Assembly (NCBI RefSeq): GCF_010537335.1
Contig: NZ_AP019711.1
Span: 558,001-622,000, forward strand
Direction of reading: 5' to 3'
Length of the DNA: 64,000 bases
From: Amedibacterium intestinale
Lineage (GTDB): Bacteria > Bacillota_I > Bacilli_A > Erysipelotrichales > Erysipelotrichaceae
Made by a program: the position numbers and the translations under genes. Shown piece after piece: positions 62,386 to 64,000 of this stretch. The notes beneath the pieces are model-generated. The model made no database searches, was not told where the DNA came from, and saw only the letters and a list, made by a program, of their open reading frames with translations. Position 1 is the first letter of the stretch. Each line of letters starts with the position of its first letter.

Positions 62386-62413
62386 TTGACGAATAGCAAA
62401 GGAATGATATGAT
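62386..62413 (+). promoter_or_regulatory. Promoter for the ABC exporter operon
   Basis: TTGACG (62386-62391) and TATGAT (62408-62413) are separated by 16 bases, 45 bases before the ATP-binding protein start. The -35 box is close to consensus. Confidence 0.7.
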
Positions 62414-62458
62414 GAAGTTATAAATAAAGGTGCAGCTATATAGAAAAAGGGAGTACTT

Positions 62459-63400
62459 ATGAAACATTGTATTGAAATCCAGCATTTAAAAAAATCTTTT
62501 GGAGATATTCATGCAGTTGATGATATTAGCTTTCATGTGAAGGAAGGAGAGCTGTTTGCGTTTCTTGGGATAAATGGGGCAGGAAAGTCAACAACCATTC
62601 ATATGATTTGTGGACAGCTTCGTAAGGACAGTGGAAGTATTATCGTCGATGGCTATGATTTAGAACAGGATATGAACAAGATGAAACAATCCATTGGAAT
62701 CGTGTTTCAAAATAGTGTGCTGGACAGTGCATTAAGTGTTTATGATAATTTGGAAAGTCGTGCAGCATTATATGGTATTTATGGAAAAGAATTTCAAATG
62801 CGATTAAAGGAACTTGCGAAACTTTTAGATTTTGAAGATTTGTTGAAACGAACATTAGGGAAATTATCTGGAGGACAGCGCAGAAGAATTGATATTGCCC
62901 GTGCTTTGCTGCATAAACCAAAGCTTTTGATTTTAGATGAGCCAACAACAGGGCTTGATCCACAAACAAGAAAACTGTTATGGAAGGTTATTCGTGATTT
63001 GCAGAAAAAAGAAAATATGAGTGTCTTTCTTACGACACATTATATGGAAGAGGCTGCAGAGGCGGATTATGTTGTGATTTTGGATAAAGGTAAAATTCTT
63101 GCGGAAGGAACACCACTGCAGTTAAAAAGCACCTATACGAAAGATTGCATTACACTTTATGATACGAGTGAAGAAGAAGTTCAAATGCTTGCACATCCTT
63201 ATATAAAGCTTCGTGATGCGTATAAAATAGAAATAGAAAATACGCAGGAAGCTACAAAATTAATTATGCAGTATCCACATGTTTTTCATGATTATGAAAT
63301 TTCGAAAGGAAATATGGATGATGTTTTTCTTGCGGTTACAGGAAAACAGCTGATGGGCGGTGATGAGTATGAAGATGTTAAGAATTCTGATAAAACGTAA
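62459..63400 (+). CDS. ABC transporter ATP-binding protein (drug/lipid exporter type)
   Basis: A 313-residue ATPase of the ABC-2 (DrrA/CcmA-like) group. Walker A GINGAGKST is near residue 40, the signature LSGGQRRR near residue 138, Walker B LLILDEPTTGLDPQ near residue 158, and the H-loop in TTHYMEEA. The C-terminal 90 residues are the extra domain common in drug exporters of this class. It overlaps by 32 bases a permease gene in another frame, forming a two-gene exporter. The substrate is unknown; related systems export antibiotics, lipids or Na+. Confidence 0.9.
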   Translation: MKHCIEIQHLKKSFGDIHAVDDISFHVKEGELFAFLGINGAGKSTTIHMICGQLRKDSGSIIVDGYDLEQDMNKMKQSIGIVFQNSVLDSALSVYDNLESRAALYGIYGKEFQMRLKELAKLLDFEDLLKRTLGKLSGGQRRRIDIARALLHKPKLLILDEPTTGLDPQTRKLLWKVIRDLQKKENMSVFLTTHYMEEAAEADYVVILDKGKILAEGTPLQLKSTYTKDCITLYDTSEEEVQMLAHPYIKLRDAYKIEIENTQEATKLIMQYPHVFHDYEISKGNMDDVFLAVTGKQLMGGDEYEDVKNSDKT

Positions 63401-64000
63401 TATCAAATTGTTTTTCAAAGATAAAGGTATGTTTTTTACATCCTTGATTACACCAATCGTTTTGCTGGTACTGTATACGACATTTTTAGGAAATGTATAT
63501 CGTGATAGTTTTTTGTCTGCTGCTCCAAAAGGGATGGAGTTTTCTGAATCACTTGTGAACGGATTTGTAGGAGGACAGCTTGTTTCTTCGATTCTTGCCG
63601 TATCCTGTGTGTCGGTAGCATTTTGTGCCAATATGATCATGGTACAGGACAAAGTAAATGGAAGCATTCATGATTTAATGATAACGCCGGTGAAACCATC
63701 TGTTCTTGCGTTTGGATATTATCTTGCAAATTTTATTACGACTCTTTTGGTTTCTTTCTGTGCTGTAATAGCTGGGCTTATCTTTATGGCAGTAACAGGC
63801 TGGTATATGAGTGTTGCAGATATTTTTGGGTTATTTTTGGATGTTGTGCTGCTTACAATGTTTGGAACAGCGATATCCAGTGTTGTCAGTTTCTGCTTGA
63901 AATCACAGGGGCAAATTTCTGCAGTCAGTGCAATTATCAGTGCAGGATATGGATTTTTATGTGGAGCTTACATGCCTATCTCTCAGCTTTCAAAAGGAGT
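63369..64000 (+). CDS. ABC-2 type permease, N-terminal part (runs off the window)
   Basis: The frame is open from ATG 63369 to the window end, 210 codons. It starts MKMLRILIKRNIKLFFKDKG, then has a membrane segment (about residues 20-40), a short external loop, and four further segments, with VNGSIHDLMITPVKPSVLAFGYY in between, the typical ABC-2 membrane domain pattern. The start lies inside the ATPase gene behind GGCGGTG; another in-frame ATG is two codons upstream. The permease completes the exporter encoded by the previous gene. Confidence 0.88.
   Translation, partial: MKMLRILIKRNIKLFFKDKGMFFTSLITPIVLLVLYTTFLGNVYRDSFLSAAPKGMEFSESLVNGFVGGQLVSSILAVSCVSVAFCANMIMVQDKVNGSIHDLMITPVKPSVLAFGYYLANFITTLLVSFCAVIAGLIFMAVTGWYMSVADIFGLFLDVVLLTMFGTAISSVVSFCLKSQGQISAVSAIISAGYGFLCGAYMPISQLSKG

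Overview
The window is 64 kb of an AT-rich genome from a low-GC, endospore-forming Firmicute (Bacillota). The evidence is gene order and gene content: comN-secDF, rimP-nusA-ylxR-ylxQ-infB-rbfA, a spoVA operon (C, D, E, F), and scpA-scpB-dacB-spmA-spmB-rluB. Overall character suggests the Erysipelotrichia, which include many gut bacteria, but that placement is inference and no 16S gene is present. No tRNA, rRNA or CRISPR array was seen.

Layout. 1-13.3 kb is core housekeeping: ruvAB, a DUF421 protein, a SpoVB-like flippase, comN-secDF, recJ, apt, the bifunctional (p)ppGpp enzyme, tmcAL and a YdcF protein. 13.5-19.3 kb is the translation/transcription block yceD-rpmF and rimP-nusA-rnpM-ylxQ-infB-rbfA. 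19.4-28.4 kb carries an aldo/keto reductase, a P-type ATPase, an ABC-F protein, an IS3-family element, paired chromate transporters, a YczE-like protein and plsY. 28.6-33.0 kb is topoisomerase IV (parE-parC). 33.4-39.8 kb holds a DnaQ-like exonuclease with a BRCT domain, a GNAT, a membrane-anchored MutS-like ATPase, an IS1182-like element and a NUDIX hydrolase. 39.9-43.9 kb is a cell-wall amidase facing the spoVA germination operon. 44-49.3 kb is an accessory strip of small single genes (GNATs, arsC, a flavin-binding protein, DUF1697, SRPBCC, DUF3795, a P-loop kinase) with at least three decayed gene remnants. 49.4-55.1 kb is an envelope-stress locus. 55.4-62.3 kb is scpAB-dacB-spmAB and rluB, interrupted by a GGDEF/EAL gene. 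The window ends in an ABC exporter whose permease runs off the edge.

The most interesting locus is at 49.4-55.1 kb. An MBOAT O-acyltransferase and an SGNH hydrolase (an AlgI/AlgJ- or PatA/PatB-like pair) are followed directly by an ECF sigma factor and an RsiV-type anti-sigma factor. In characterised Firmicutes SigV/RsiV senses lysozyme and induces peptidoglycan modification, so this is a candidate lysozyme-responsive O-acylation operon of unusual composition. An IS1634-family element splits the SGNH gene between its catalytic Ser block and its Asp/His block. It is flanked by an exact 71-bp direct repeat, so precise loss by recombination would restore the gene.

A second theme is insertion at gene ends. 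The IS3 and IS1182-like elements each lie inside a hairpin terminator between convergent genes. The GGDEF/EAL gene is bracketed by an exact 24-bp repeat of the 3' end of spmB. Terminators fall into recurring sequence families, which suggests dispersed palindromic elements used as terminators.
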